The notes beneath the pieces are model-generated. The model worked only from the letters and a program-made list of their open reading frames with translations, was not told the origin of the DNA and searched no databases. This document shows, piece after piece, positions 37,236 through 49,262 of a stretch of DNA of 64,000 bases (the first letter of the stretch is position 1; each line of letters opens with the position of its first letter). The translations under genes were made by a program, and so were the position numbers. This DNA comes from Whalleya microplaca (lineage: Eukaryota; Ascomycota; Sordariomycetes; Xylariales; Xylariaceae). The DNA lies in assembly GCA_022497155.1 (NCBI GenBank), contig MU385736.1, positions 372,001 to 436,000 of the forward strand, read 5' to 3'.

Positions 37236-40076
37236 ATGGCAGGATACGGCGCACACCCCGAGGCGCAATGGCCGCCGCGATCCCCCCACGAGGCCCTACT
37301 GAGCACCCCCGGTGGACGCGATAGACTGCGGCGACTGGCCGAGCGACCGTCGCCGTCGCCGTCGCCGTCGCCGAGCAAACGAGGTCGCCTAACACCTGCG
37401 CTGGCCGCCAGATCTGGCAATTCGCAGCGCAACGAGGCCGCAGACGAGGACGGCATGGACCTCGACGAGGATGACGACGAGGAGGTGCTGCAGCTGAAGC
37501 TACAGGCGATACAAGCAAAACTCAGGCTCAAAAAACTACAGAGCGCGAAGGCGAAGAAGGGCGTGGAGGAAGCTACCTCGAGACGGCCGAAGTCGACGAC
37601 ATCCATACCAACAGCGACGAGCCGAACCCAGCCCCGAACAAGGGTACTCAGTCCTAGTCCGCCGCCGAGGTCGCGGTCGCAGTCGCAGGCCGAAGTCCAA
37701 GTCCCAGCCTCTCCAGTAAGGAGATCCCAAACAGCACAGGACCAAACGTCTCCTAGCAGAGTGCGGCTAGGCATCGACAAGGGATGGACCGGGAAGGACG
37801 TCTCGCTGAAGAGGGCACCAAGCCGCCAGAGACTTCCAGAAAACCAAAGCGGCTCGCAAGGAGGTTACCTTCGCAGAGCCCGTACACCGGGCCCTGACGA
37901 CGCGAGCCGGTCCACGAAGCAGGAACGGCCAATGACATTTAGTGAGAGGTTGGCCGCCGCTAGATCCGAGGAGTCGAGCAAGCAGGAGAGACGCGAGAGG
38001 ATAAAACAAGTCCGGAGCAATGCTTTCGAGCTCGGGAAGCAGGAAATAGAACAGTTCAAGAATAACGCAACAGAGATACCCACCATCCAAGTACAACCAG
38101 AAGAATATAGCCGTGAAGAGGTTACGGGCGGTGCAAATATAAAACGCAGCAATACAGCGCCGTCTCTAAGACGATCTAAGCAAGAGGAGGACCGCTTAGG
38201 GAGCAGCTTTGAAGATACGGAATCACAGCCTACATCAGACACGAATGCGAAGAAGGTTTCACCCTCTGAAGTGCCGGAGGAGGAAGCATCAGGATTCGAA
38301 CCATACTCGAGCACCCACCTCTCGAAGCGCATAATACCACACCCGGTCTTAACACGAAACCTAGCAGGGAAAAAGACATATGTGATTAAGGATCTACTAA
38401 AGCACGTCACGGCGCCAGACTTCGAACTCCCAGAAATCGAGCAAGACATAGTCGTGTTCGGCATCCTAGCCTCCAAGTCCGACCCCCGTACGCACAAGAC
38501 GACGAGCAACCTAAAAGAGAAAGTAGAGACCGACCCAGCCCGGGGCAAGTACATGATCCTCAAGCTGGTGGACCTGCAATGGGAGCTAGAGCTCTTCCTC
38601 TTCAACTCGGGCTTCGAGCGGTTCTGGAAGCTGACCCCCGGCACCCTCCTCGCGATCTTGAACCCGACGATCATGCCGCCGCCGCCCGGGCGCGCCGACA
38701 CGGGCCGCTTCAGCCTCGTGATCAACAGCGGGCAGGACACGATCCTCGAGGTCGGCAGCGCGCGCGACCTCGGCTTCTGCAGGAGCATCAAGAAGGACGG
38801 CGAGTACTGCAACTCCTGGGTCAACCGCAAGCGCACCGAGTTCTGCGAGTTCCACATGAACACCGCGCTCGCGCGCCACCGGCAGGCCCGCCAGGATATC
38901 AACGCCTTCAACACCGGCCTCGGCCCGCGCTCCTCCTCCTCCTCCTCTCGGAACGGCGAGAGGAAACAGCCTAACTCCCGCCGCATGTACCAGTACGAAA
39001 ACCACGGCGGCGGCGAGAACAAGAAGACGTATGGTGGTGGTGGTGGTGGCGGCAACTTCGACCGCGGCACCCAGAGCCAGTGGTTCATCAACAAGCCCAG
39101 CGCGGCCTCCCTGCTCGACAACGAGGTGCTGGGCGGGCAGGTGGCCGAGCGCATGGAGCGCAGCGAGGCGCTGCGCCGCCGCCTCGCCACCGAGGAGAAG
39201 GAGCGCGACCTGATGAAGAAGCTGGGCAAGATCGGCGCCGGCGCCGGGCGCGAGTACATGCAGCACCGCGGCGACTCCTCCTCCACCTCCAACAATAACA
39301 ACAGCGGGGGTGCGAATACCAGTAGTGCCAGCACCTCGAACGCCTTCTGGTCCAGTGTCGGTTCCTCTACACAGGCCGCAGGCGAGGAGGGGGGGAATAA
39401 ACTGCAGCCGCTCGACGCGAAGGCGCTCGGGCTGGTCCCCGCGAAGGGTAGAGAGCCCAAGATGCACCTCAGCCCCGTCAAGCGAAAGCGCGCAGCTAGT
39501 GCGCTGTCGAGCTCGTTTGGCGCGTCGTCGTCTTTCTCTAGCAGCAAGTCGGGCCCTTCCAGCAGCAACAACAACAACAACAATAGCAACAGCAACCCTT
39601 CCAATGGCGGTGATAGAGGAACAAAGGCAGCGCTGGGCTGGGGCGGCGGGCTGAAAGATAAGCTCTCGCGCATGCGCGAGGGCGAGAACCTCAATATCGA
39701 CAACCACCACCACCAGCACAATAACCGTTACGGTAATAACAACAACGATCACCGCGGTACGAACGACAGCACCATCACCACCACCGCTAGCACGGCCACG
39801 ATGGAAGATGATACCAGCCGCGGCGCGGGCAAGAGCAGTACTAGTAGTGCCGGTAGCAGCAGCAAGCCGCCCGCGCGTAAGAAGACGCGCTTCGTGACCG
39901 AGAAGGGCATCCGGGAGGCTGGGCGCGAGAGCCTGGGGACTGAGCTCACGCTTGGCGGCGGCGGTGGTGGTGGTTCCAGTAATAAGAATAGTAGCAACAG
40001 CAGTGGAGGTGATAGGCAACGCCGGATGGTCATGCTTGACGACTTCGATGACGACGACTTGTTGATATTGCCATGA
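37236..40076 (+). CDS. MCM10: DNA replication factor Mcm10
   Basis: Single exon, 946 aa. An N-terminal disordered part contains a predicted coiled-coil (VLQLKLQAIQAKLRLKKLQ) at about 85-105. The Mcm10 OB-fold covers about residues 365-500 (TYVIKDLLKHVTAPDFELPE, then DIVVFGILASKS, LVDLQWELELFLFNSGFERF, LTPGTLLAILNP). The zinc site follows directly: C515-X9-C525-X11-C537-X2-H540. Mcm10 binds DNA, the MCM helicase and polymerase alpha, and activates the replisome. The C-terminal third is low-complexity Ser/Asn/Gly with many short homopeptides and ends in an acidic DDFDDDDLLIL tail. Large opposite-strand frames here are composition artefacts. Confidence 0.96.
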   Translation: MAGYGAHPEAQWPPRSPHEALLSTPGGRDRLRRLAERPSPSPSPSPSKRGRLTPALAARSGNSQRNEAADEDGMDLDEDDDEEVLQLKLQAIQAKLRLKKLQSAKAKKGVEEATSRRPKSTTSIPTATSRTQPRTRVLSPSPPPRSRSQSQAEVQVPASPVRRSQTAQDQTSPSRVRLGIDKGWTGKDVSLKRAPSRQRLPENQSGSQGGYLRRARTPGPDDASRSTKQERPMTFSERLAAARSEESSKQERRERIKQVRSNAFELGKQEIEQFKNNATEIPTIQVQPEEYSREEVTGGANIKRSNTAPSLRRSKQEEDRLGSSFEDTESQPTSDTNAKKVSPSEVPEEEASGFEPYSSTHLSKRIIPHPVLTRNLAGKKTYVIKDLLKHVTAPDFELPEIEQDIVVFGILASKSDPRTHKTTSNLKEKVETDPARGKYMILKLVDLQWELELFLFNSGFERFWKLTPGTLLAILNPTIMPPPPGRADTGRFSLVINSGQDTILEVGSARDLGFCRSIKKDGEYCNSWVNRKRTEFCEFHMNTALARHRQARQDINAFNTGLGPRSSSSSSRNGERKQPNSRRMYQYENHGGGENKKTYGGGGGGGNFDRGTQSQWFINKPSAASLLDNEVLGGQVAERMERSEALRRRLATEEKERDLMKKLGKIGAGAGREYMQHRGDSSSTSNNNNSGGANTSSASTSNAFWSSVGSSTQAAGEEGGNKLQPLDAKALGLVPAKGREPKMHLSPVKRKRAASALSSSFGASSSFSSSKSGPSSSNNNNNNSNSNPSNGGDRGTKAALGWGGGLKDKLSRMREGENLNIDNHHHQHNNRYGNNNNDHRGTNDSTITTTASTATMEDDTSRGAGKSSTSSAGSSSKPPARKKTRFVTEKGIREAGRESLGTELTLGGGGGGGSSNKNSSNSSGGDRQRRMVMLDDFDDDDLLILP

Positions 40077-41416
40077 AGTCGGTTGGGAGTCGGAGTCGGC
40101 ATGTCAAGGACAAACCGGAAGGGCAGTTTTTCAGTGGCTGGAGTTGTGGCCTGAGGTTGGTTGGTTGGTTGGTTATGTTCTGATCTAGGGTGACTGGATA
40201 GGATACAAGGAGACACGCAAGGGAGTAAACGAGGAAGAGAGGAGGATTTCACAAGGCAAGAGGAGAATAGGGAGGGCTGGCTGGCTACATTCTACGATAA
40301 GTGGACGACGGGATTGGTCCACGGGTTGATTAGTTGAGGGCTGGCATGGAGTTTCTGTCGCAATACATACAGTTTGCAGTTCGGATGTATTCTATTCCAG
40401 GTTGTGGTAGGTGGTGGGCGGTGGTAGCATGAGTAAAAGAGAGGCAGGCGGGCGGGCGGGCGGAAAGGGGGTCACGAACACCTGTTTGAGTTGTCTATAC
40501 CATACATACATACGTACAATACGATATCCTGGACGCGCTTCACCTTGCGCGAATAGAAAAAGGGGTGTGTATACATACATTGCCCAGTCCAAGCAAGACT
40601 ATCTTGAATCAATGTCAAGCCTTTAGACATGTATTTGAAATCAAACGTCTAGCCGTGGGGTTCAAAGTTGAGCATAGATATTTGATTATTATTTCAGCTT
40701 AGACAACTCTCGGAGCTGCGCAGATAAAGTTTGGCCATCAGCAGAACTACTTTGTGTAACACATCATGGTCTTCTGCCTACCTAGGTATCCTAACTAACC
40801 GTACTTTGTTGCAGTCATCTTTTAGCTTGAGGCTTGAATTAACGAGTGATTTGCGTTATACATTACCAAGCAAGGACTAAATAAATAAAACTCAATATCG
40901 AACCACCTCAACTTACGAGTATATAAAGAGCCAACGCCGCCTCTGTAAAATTTCAACTGAATCTATTACTAAGATATGTACGGATTCACGGTGTATCTAC
41001 CCCTAACAAGAATCTAGATAAGCCAGTCATTACCTAGCAAATCCGTCTACTTCAAAAGAAACCTACGATCTGCCACCGGAAGTTCGGTAGATAAAGGAGC
41101 GAAGTACGAAGAAGAAAAACGACAACAATCGAGACTACATTAGAGATGCATCTCTTATTGTCTACGGCAGTCTTATGTCTGTGTCTCTTAAATATTCGTT
41201 TACGTTTTCGGACCAGCAAATCACCCACTCTTTTCCCCCGACCGAATCCACCACTTCCTTCCTCCTCTCGATCGAGCACCAACCCGAGCACTCTGCCATA
41301 TCGAAAAGGAAAAGGAAAAAGCGGACTAAGCTAGAAGAAAAAGAGAACCTTGACTATGCTCACTCTCACTCTCATCCTCACTCACACAAGAAGGAAAAGT
41401 CGTCGAGACACACAAC
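40077..41416. other. Intergenic between convergent MCM10 and AIM21
   Basis: About 1.3 kb of 3' flanking sequence of two convergent genes. TTGG and GCGG simple repeats lie at about 40155-40172 and 40450-40462. No gene recognised. Confidence 0.6.
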
Positions 41417-44260
41417 TCAAGCTCCCACCTCGTCTTTCGCACCCTCCACCTTTTCTACTTGGTCTCCCGACTCTTTCTTCTCGATCGTCTCCTCGAGAAT
41501 GGACTCGCCTGCCGTGTTGGTGGCCAGGGTCTTCGTTTCTTCGGTTGCTGGCTCGATCGCGGCTTCGACTGGTTTCGTCTCGCTGGATTTACTTTCTAAC
41601 TCTGGTGTCTTGGGTTTAGACTCTGACTCTGACTCTGACTTTTCTGACAGCACTCCCTTTTTGGGCTCTTCGATATCGACTTGTTCCTTGACCTCCTTGG
41701 TCTCCTCGGTCTTGGCCTCCTCAGTCTTGGGCTCAGCCTCCGTTGGCGTCTCCGGCCCAAAGCCATCGACCGTCATGGTGCCCTCTTCATCAATACTCCA
41801 CAAGGTGCGAGCGGTCGAGAAACTGAGCAGGGGTTTGCCGTTAGACGCAGGCGGAGGGGCAGACCCGGCAGCGCTCGCAGTCTTGGTGGGCGCTCGTCGC
41901 TGCGGGCCCCGCGCGCGACCTTTCCTAGCATCGGACAGAGGGGCCTTTTCTTTCTCTTCGCTGGGAGCCGGTGCGGTGGTCTCCTCTTCCTTTTTAGGGG
42001 CCTGGGGACCTAATTTCAGTCGCTTGTTGAGATCGGACATGAACCCGGCTTGCAGCGCAGCGATCTTCCCTCCGGCCGGCCTTGCAGGCACGGCAGGTTT
42101 CTGTTTCGGTGCTGGCTGAGGCTCCTTAGACGACTCCGCAGCTGGCTTCGAAGGACGGGCGGGAATTTGTGGCTTCGGGCGGCCGGGGATGGTGGGTTTT
42201 GAAGTCACATCATCTCCTGACCCCTGCTTCTTGGGGCGCTGGGGCGTTGGAGGCTTAGGACCAGCTTGTTCAGCGGCCGGCTTTGACTCTTCCACTGGCG
42301 AGGATTCTTCGGCTGATTGCGGAGTCGAGACGGTCGTGGTAAACTGCAGCGAATCAGGAGTATCCTCCCAGACATCTCGGCTAGGGAAACGCTGCGCCAT
42401 GTTGGGTCGACCGTGTACCTCCTTGGAAAGATGCGCCTGGTGCCCGACCCACGAGGGAGCTTTCTGTTGCCGGTGGAGGAAGGCGTCAACACTGATGCCT
42501 TCTTTTTCAGCAAGCTCTTCTTGTCTCCGCGCAAAGGCTTGCGCGGGTGTCTCGCCCTCTCGTGGGGGGATGTCCATTACAACAGCCTGCTCTTTCGAGC
42601 GACCACCAGAAGGTTCTGGGGTCGAGACTTCGGCGGTGGAATGCACGCTGCTAGGAGCATCCTCCCAAATATCTCGGCTGGGGAACCTTTGCCTGTACTC
42701 CTTAAGCTTTGCCTCTTGTTCCGCAGACTTCTTATCACTCTTTTCGTCTTCAGGGAACAAGGGCTCGTATTCTTCAACGTCGTCCAAAGGAGTCGAGCGG
42801 ATCTCCGGCGGCGGAGGGCTGTAAATGCTGGCAGGTCGACTGTTGGGACGACTCCTAGATCCTTCTCTCTCATATTCATTACGTCGCTCTGTAGGAGGCT
42901 CCACAGCTGGTTTGAGCTCATATGGCGAAGGGTCTTTGGCAACTTCGTCAGACGCTAAGATAGGATGAGTATGTCCTTCTTCGACGTCTGCGCCCACAGC
43001 TGATTCTTCGTCTCCAAACTTGACAAACCCCTTGCGTCGTTCTGGCTCGTCTACGTGAATGATATTATCATCATCACTCGTTACTTTATTGTCGTCCGCT
43101 GCAGCATCAGGTGAAGCGGCCCCATCCTTGGGAGCAGTGGACGGCGGTCTCGAAAACGAGACGCGCGCCGCGTACTCATCTGTCGCTTGGAAGCCGACTT
43201 GTTCACTGGGAGTCCCGACATACCCGGTTGAGGTACCTATAGTAATCGATTAGAAACACTCCAAAGTTCGTTGGCAGTTGGCGTTACCAAAACCAGCACC
43301 ATGACTGGCCGTATCTCGGACGATCTTGTTGAGATCATTGCTACTCATCCTGTAGTCGCGGACACGGTCGTGCAGATTATAGCTCTCCTTCTGGAGTAGG
43401 TCAGGGCGTTTCTCATAGTACGCCTTCTCAAGCTTGTCGGTGGAGGCAACACCATGACTACGGAGGCCGTAGCTGTCGGGCGGCAGATTGCCAAAATTGC
43501 TTCGGGAGCTGACCTTCCTATGATGATTTTTCACCGGCGCTGTGCCATCGGTGCTAGTTGATCTCTGGGGAGCAGGCGAAGGTGCCTGGACGTCGCCGGC
43601 GTTGAGCAACATGGGGACTCGCTGTCCGATCTCGGGAATGCCATGCTCGTCTTCGGCATACGGTTCGCTGTGTTGAGACAGTTGACTTGTTGTGCTAGCT
43701 TTCTTCTTCAAGCTTCGGGCTGAGTGCAACGGTTGCTCCTCGGTGTGAGGACGTCCAATGCCGAACGCGGCGGCCTTCTCGGAATCGGTGCGCGTGACTG
43801 CAGCAACTCGCTCTCTGGCGCTCTGGGCCGGCATGGTAGGCTTCGGGGCCAACAGTTTGACATCTTCGCCAACAGTGCGGGTCTGCTCAGCCGATCCAGA
43901 CTGCTGACTGCTCTTTTCAGGAGACGAGCTGAGCTCTTCGATAGCTGCTGCGTACTCTACGCCCTCTTCGCCGACGCCCGGCAGTTCAACACTTTTAGAA
44001 CGTTCCAATTCCTCGCCAAGACGAGAATGTTGATGGCTAGGGCTCAGTCGAGTGGCATTAGGGCTCTTTGGCGGGAAGGTACCCTCGTTGAGAGGCGAGG
44101 GAGCAAATCGGTCAGGATTCGGTGATATGGAGCGGTTGAAACGGGTCTTGGCAGGTCGAGGGGGGATCGAGGGCGCGCCCGTCGAGCCGTTTTCTTTCTC
44201 TTGACTCCTCGAAGGACGAGGTGGGATAGCTGGCGTTGACTGCATCGTGGCAGCAGACAT
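41417..44260 (-). CDS. AIM21: Aim21-family actin-patch regulator
   Basis: Model: complement(join(41417..43236,43288..44260)), 930 aa; a 51-nt intron (GTAACG donor, ATAG acceptor). Mostly disordered and highly charged. It opens with two IPPRPS/IPPRPA-type proline motifs, has KPTIPGRPKPQIPARP and PAVPARPAGGK in the middle, and ends in a Glu/Lys-rich tail. In yeast, Aim21 acts at cortical actin patches, binding capping protein and SH3 proteins to tune barbed-end assembly. Two long matching segments starting RFPSRDIWED and RFPSRDVWED, each followed by STAEVSTPE or TTTVSTPQ, form an internal repeat. The region GGKIAALQAGFMSDLNKRL is the best conserved-looking part. The start ATG is the first in frame. 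Confidence 0.88.
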
Positions 44261-47200
44261 GTCGGACAGGGCGAAAAAGCAAGAAACACAATCGTTGTTA
44301 GCTTAGATATTCGAAGGAATGACTGTTGGTATGCGGCCGTGTGAGATATGACCTGGTGCGTTCATGAAGAAGGTTAGCAACCACGAACACTAACAAGTCA
44401 GTAGGTAGAACATTATGAGTAATGACAAGTGTTCCGTGACTGTGACTATGACTTCGTTTTTCTTATTTCTCTCTCTTCTCCCTTCCCTTAAGGGTTAGCT
44501 CCCAGCCCACGCGGGTCGACCAACCCTTAGTGAACACGAGTAATGATAGTGGCTAAAATCGAACCAAGTTGCGAGATAAGTGCTGCGTGGTCATACTCAC
44601 CACATAAATACTACGGAGCCTCGAATATTATGATTATACGGGTATCCAGTGAGCCAGCTAACGTAGCAGCGAAAAGACCCCTGAGCTTATTTGATAAGTA
44701 GAGACAGATTATCAGATAGGCGATGCTAGAATAGCTGGTGCTCTATCTCTGTAGGTTAGTAAGAGTCAGGCCCTTATCTTGCCCTTCGGTGAAGAGATAG
44801 AGAGAGGGATGGATGGGTCAATGTATTAAACCAGTGAGCGATAAGCTAACAACTGGAAGATATGATAGATAGTACCGACAGGCAGTGGGTAAGGTAGGTA
44901 AAAGACGGGGTGAGGTGAAATTTCGTTGTGATCGTCAACAACAGTTTGTGCTCAAACAACGAAAACGGTGATGATGCATTGACAGCTTGTTGCTGAAATG
45001 TCACTGGAACGCAGGTCCCATTATCCCCCCTCCAGACTCGAGCTAATCTTCAACAGCCATGATGATTTGCTCTTCACCCTTGCGATGAGGATGCAACTAG
45101 ACTGACTGAGTACTGAGTACGAGACGGATGAAAGTTCCGTTTCAATTCAGGAGTCTGCTGTACGTGTATGGAGGACCGGGAAAGTACAGGGCTGGAGGCT
45201 AAAGCCTTATAGAGACCCGACAAAGAAAAGAAGGTTTGGCAGCTTGGTGGGAGGAGGGGTTGAAGCGCTTCGGCCACTTACACGTTGGGTATGTTGGTTG
45301 GCTGGTTGGCGGATTTGGCTGTTGGGTCTCGCTTAAAACGTGTGTAAGTGGTGCTTGTAAGTGCGTTTAGACCGGTGCAAACTGTTGGATGGCTTATGTG
45401 TTGTCTTATACTAAGACGCCTATTAAGGTTCTCTCGGTAACGATGAAGATGATGATGCTGTGGTTGTTCTAGACGTTGTTTCGGTCTGGAGAATTGAGTT
45501 CGTGGTAGGAAGTAATGATTTATTAATGGGGCCTTGATTCGACATATATGTACGCATAACCGATCACGATGATGAAACTTGAAAGGGCCTCAGGTGACTT
45601 AATTAAGTATGTCCCCAACGCTGGAAGACCCAGTACAATACCTAGGTAACGTACATACAAGTTTTTCCTGTCCTGCCCGTCGATGTCATGAAATACCTTG
45701 GTTCCTATTAGCTACCAGTAGAACCCCTGAGCAGGGATGGCAGTTGCTCCAATTCCCACGATGTTCCTCGACAAACTTCCTATCTACGTACCCCGCAAGT
45801 ACTAAAGTGCCAGCTAAACACGCCTCGAGGTTGATGAGCTGTGGCGGCATCACGATCGATCCGCCGGCCGGAGCTATCGGTAGCTATATGTGGCCGGAAG
45901 AGGTACGTCTGCGTTACATGTATTGCATGTGCATCATCGTCTGGACTGCTGTGGGCGGTCTGTGTCTGATCCGGCGAATCACAGTTCTTACATAGTTAAG
46001 AAGCTAGACGCATCAGCGGGGAAGACGATGATGTTACCCCTCGGCGCATTCTTAGCGCATGGCGCCTCGATCCAGAGCGTCAAGGGACAGGAGGGAAGGT
46101 CACAGTTTTTAACAGGAGGAATTGCCCTCGTCAATCACCGATTTTAGTCCTCTATCGTACTCGTACGTATATTATAATGCTTTGAGATATTGTTTGTTTT
46201 ATAGATATCCAGCTTAGACCACAGCTTCTCTGCCGTCCTCGGAGCTATACACCGATCGTCAATATTACTATACATATATATGAATAGAAGCTTTAGCAAG
46301 GTATCAGCCTCATCGGACGAGACCACATCTGATGTTACTCGCACTAAACACCACTTAGACGACTTCAGATCTCCACACTAACTCATTTCTATTCCGCATT
46401 GGCCGTACCATCAGTCAAATGATCATGCAGAAGGGCGCATAGTGCGTTCAACCGTAAAAACTCTGATCAACAGTGAATTGAGGCGGTCAGGTCTATTTTA
46501 CCATTTGTTAGTTCCTGGTCTACACATGTCGCCATGTTCAGCTTAATCACCGTATCAACATTAAACGCTGTTCGACTTATTAGTTTAGTCATACCCTCAA
46601 GGTGCACATTATTAGAAAGTCCAGTGTTATTAGGTACGCAGCGACTCTTTAAGTAAAAACAAAACAGAACTGTGGACAGATTCGGGGCCGCTTTAGCAGT
46701 ATAACAATACGTAATTCCACTCTTACGTATTGCGCCAGCAACGCCTGTGTTCTGCATACTACCTACTGCGCTGCAGGACGGCGTGGCCGTTGCAAAATGT
46801 ACACGCCCTTGGAATTGTGGGTTTCCTGTCGTAATAAGGGTGTATCGTCAACTGCCTGGGTTACATCTTTCTCTCCACCGCCGACCAGCCGGACCCGACA
46901 GCAGTAGTTGAATGCGATCATTGCTACATAATTACTGGGTGGCTTAGGGGATTGTATTCAAAACAGAAATATGAAGGAGCAGACTGCTAAACAAGTGAAT
47001 CAATAGGTAGAGTGATCCAGGAACAAGCCGTCTAAGTAACAACTCTGTTCGAACAAGTTGATATCAACGGTAGATATATTCATCTTATATTTTACATGTA
47101 CGGAAGATCGGTGATCACCTTCAAATGGTTGTACCGGGTTATCCCTCCGTCCCCTCCTGCATACATACGTACATGCGTAGGAATCGTCCAGGTAAGGGAG

Positions 47201-47568
47201 CAAACCCCTCACGAACTCAGCAATCCAAGTGCTGCCGTGATCGCAACTACATAGCTAGTTATCGTGAATTAGCTATTGATGTAAGCGCACAAGCCTCCTT
47301 GTTGTTACTAGAATACTAATGCTTATATTTTATAGTAGTTTAGCTTATATCGATATATCTCACATGGAACACGTCGTATAAGTTCAAGTTATGGCCAGTG
47401 CGGCATCTAGTCAGCAGTACTCGACGAGCGGAGAGGTTTCATTTACTATATAATACACTCATTATTCCTCACAACCTCTCATCTCCATCTCAAGTTCCAC
47501 CAACTCCCACTCCCTCCCTCTCCCTCTCACTTCTCCCCAGCCTCCGCCTCCGCCTCCGCCTCCACCAC
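44261..47568. other. Intergenic, 3.3 kb, no gene recognised
   Basis: 5' flank of AIM21 followed by AT-rich sequence. Frames at 45609-45995 and 46467-46757 have no recognisable motifs. The minus-strand frame 46144-46344 has a stretch (APRTAEKLWSKLDIYKTNN) that faintly resembles Gag-like retroelement proteins. This is too short to call a transposon. Confidence 0.5.
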
Positions 47569-48033
47569 CTACGCCGTCGCAGCCTTACTCTCCTCAACAG
47601 CCTTCATAAGCTTCGGCAGCCACTCCTCGGTGTACTTGCTATCGGCGAACTCAAACACCTGGTCCACGCTCCTCCCGTCCTCGCTCAGGCCCAGCACCCA
47701 CACGTACTCGTTCTCGTACACGCCCAGCGGCGTGCGCGCATGACTCTTGAGATACATGACCGCGCGGCGCGCCGCCTCGTCGATGACCGGCTCCGCCAGC
47801 CCCTGCCCGTCCACGAACCGCAGCGTGAAGCCGTCCATGACGGGCCCCAGCGCGCCCACGAGAGCTGCGTACTCGGCGTTCGAGCGCGGCGGCGCGTGTA
47901 GCGTCGCTGGGAGGAGCCGGTGGATGCAGGAGGCGCTGCGGTGCCGGACCACGGATTCCGGGGTGAATTCGTTGAAGGCTTCGATGAAGAGGTGGGTGGT
48001 TTGGAGGAGTTGGGCGCGCGAGGGTGGGGACAT
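47569..48033 (-). CDS. Small NTF2/SnoaL-like fold protein
   Basis: Single exon, 154 aa. The N-terminal helix pattern (AQLLQTTHLFIEAFNEFTPESVVRHRS), a middle HAPPRSNAEYAALVGAL, then strands (YLKSHARTPLGVYENEYVWVLGL) and a closing VDQVFEFADSKYTEEWLPKLM fit the SnoaL-like branch of the NTF2 fold. Such small cone-shaped proteins include cyclases, isomerases and dehydratases in fungal secondary metabolism, as well as many with no known role. No obvious catalytic residues can be assigned. GC-rich coding sequence lies in AT-rich surroundings. The start is the first ATG. Confidence 0.75.
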   Translation of the reverse strand: MSPPSRAQLLQTTHLFIEAFNEFTPESVVRHRSASCIHRLLPATLHAPPRSNAEYAALVGALGPVMDGFTLRFVDGQGLAEPVIDEAARRAVMYLKSHARTPLGVYENEYVWVLGLSEDGRSVDQVFEFADSKYTEEWLPKLMKAVEESKAATA

Positions 48034-49262
48034 TGTGGTGGGAGATGTGAGGGTAAATGGGTAGGTATAAGTAGTAGGTATTTTCCCCTTTCTGAATTTG
48101 TTCTGGTGGCGTTGGTATGTGCTTCTTAATGATGAATCTCAGGATGTACTCTATAGTAGTCCTTGATACCTAGAATATATAGCAATCCTCTTGAGTATCA
48201 TACTCGTATTCACAATATCAGCTCCGGCGTTAACCTGCCGGCGTTATTCTAATCTACCGGTGTGGAGTGGTCGCGAGACGATATCAATTTTCTTGCATTG
48301 CTACCCTATGGTTAAATCTCTCACATGGCCCATCTATAGATCTGTATGCTTCCTTCATGGTGATTGGACTGCCCCCGGTACCTTTCCTTAGTAATGAACC
48401 TCACATCAGATTTTGCAAAGGTTACTATTGATGGGATTAGCATGATGATAACTCCGGTGAAGATGAATGTGAGTCACTCTCCAAACCTCTTACTTCAGAA
48501 GCAGGTCAAGGATATTATGATAAATCACAGCTTTCCAAGACAATATGTGGACTAGCAGGGCCAAAAGTCTGCCCGGGCGATTCCTAGACCATAGTTCTGC
48601 TGTGATATATTACTAAAGCAATAGGGACGACTGCGTAACATGGATGACTCATCGTGGATATAGCATGATTTTGTTTTGGACCAGCGTTAATAAATCCAAA
48701 CTTCGCATATAGCAATGGATCTCTTGGGTATGCGTGGAGGCCCCTGAAATTAGAAGTGGCTACGATATTGTTACCACCATGTCATAGTCAAAATCATAGG
48801 CATATTCACGATCTTCCAGCTACCAGGCAGCTTGTCTGTTGGTGAGGCCCGGGGCACAAACATGGTAGACATGCGAGAAAACTTCCAAATTTTGCCATTC
48901 AAACACCAGCATCAGACTGGGGTATCTCTTCCACTCTGAATGCAGTAACGAAACAAGAAACAAGATATAACACTCAGCCACCATCTTTGCCTTCGCAACA
49001 TACTCCCGTTACGCCATACCCTTAAACCGACAAATGCGAATCGTCCTTTTTTCCTCTGTAAAAAACGACCCTAATAACCCTGAAGCCACTCACTCCTTTC
49101 CTACGCCCGGCTCAGCTCCCCTAGTTTGTCCTAACCCTCAACATCAAGGAAAACCATGACTGGGTCTGCCATGCTCATCGATCCATCGTTCTTCTCGTAA
49201 GGCTACTCGTACACGACTACACGCATGGCCTTCAGAGTCAACGGCTCAAAGCTGAGACCCGA
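48034..49262. other. Intergenic between NTF2-like gene and TVP18
   Basis: AT-rich, with short frames only. No gene or RNA recognised. Confidence 0.6.

Noticed and set aside
37865..40019. Very long minus-strand frames (618 and 477 aa) opposite MCM10
   Set aside because: They run opposite a clear Mcm10 protein with OB-fold and zinc site, and consist of Leu/Ser/Val/Ala-rich low-complexity sequence; GC-rich codon artefacts.
41175..42119. 314-aa plus-strand frame opposite AIM21
   Set aside because: Antisense of the Aim21 tail; Ser-rich with no motif.
45609..45995. 128-aa plus-strand frame
   Set aside because: No motif, odd composition, AT-rich surroundings, no supporting introns.
46144..46757. 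Possible degraded Gag-like retroelement
   Set aside because: Only a ~20-residue faint resemblance, no reverse transcriptase or integrase, no terminal repeats seen.
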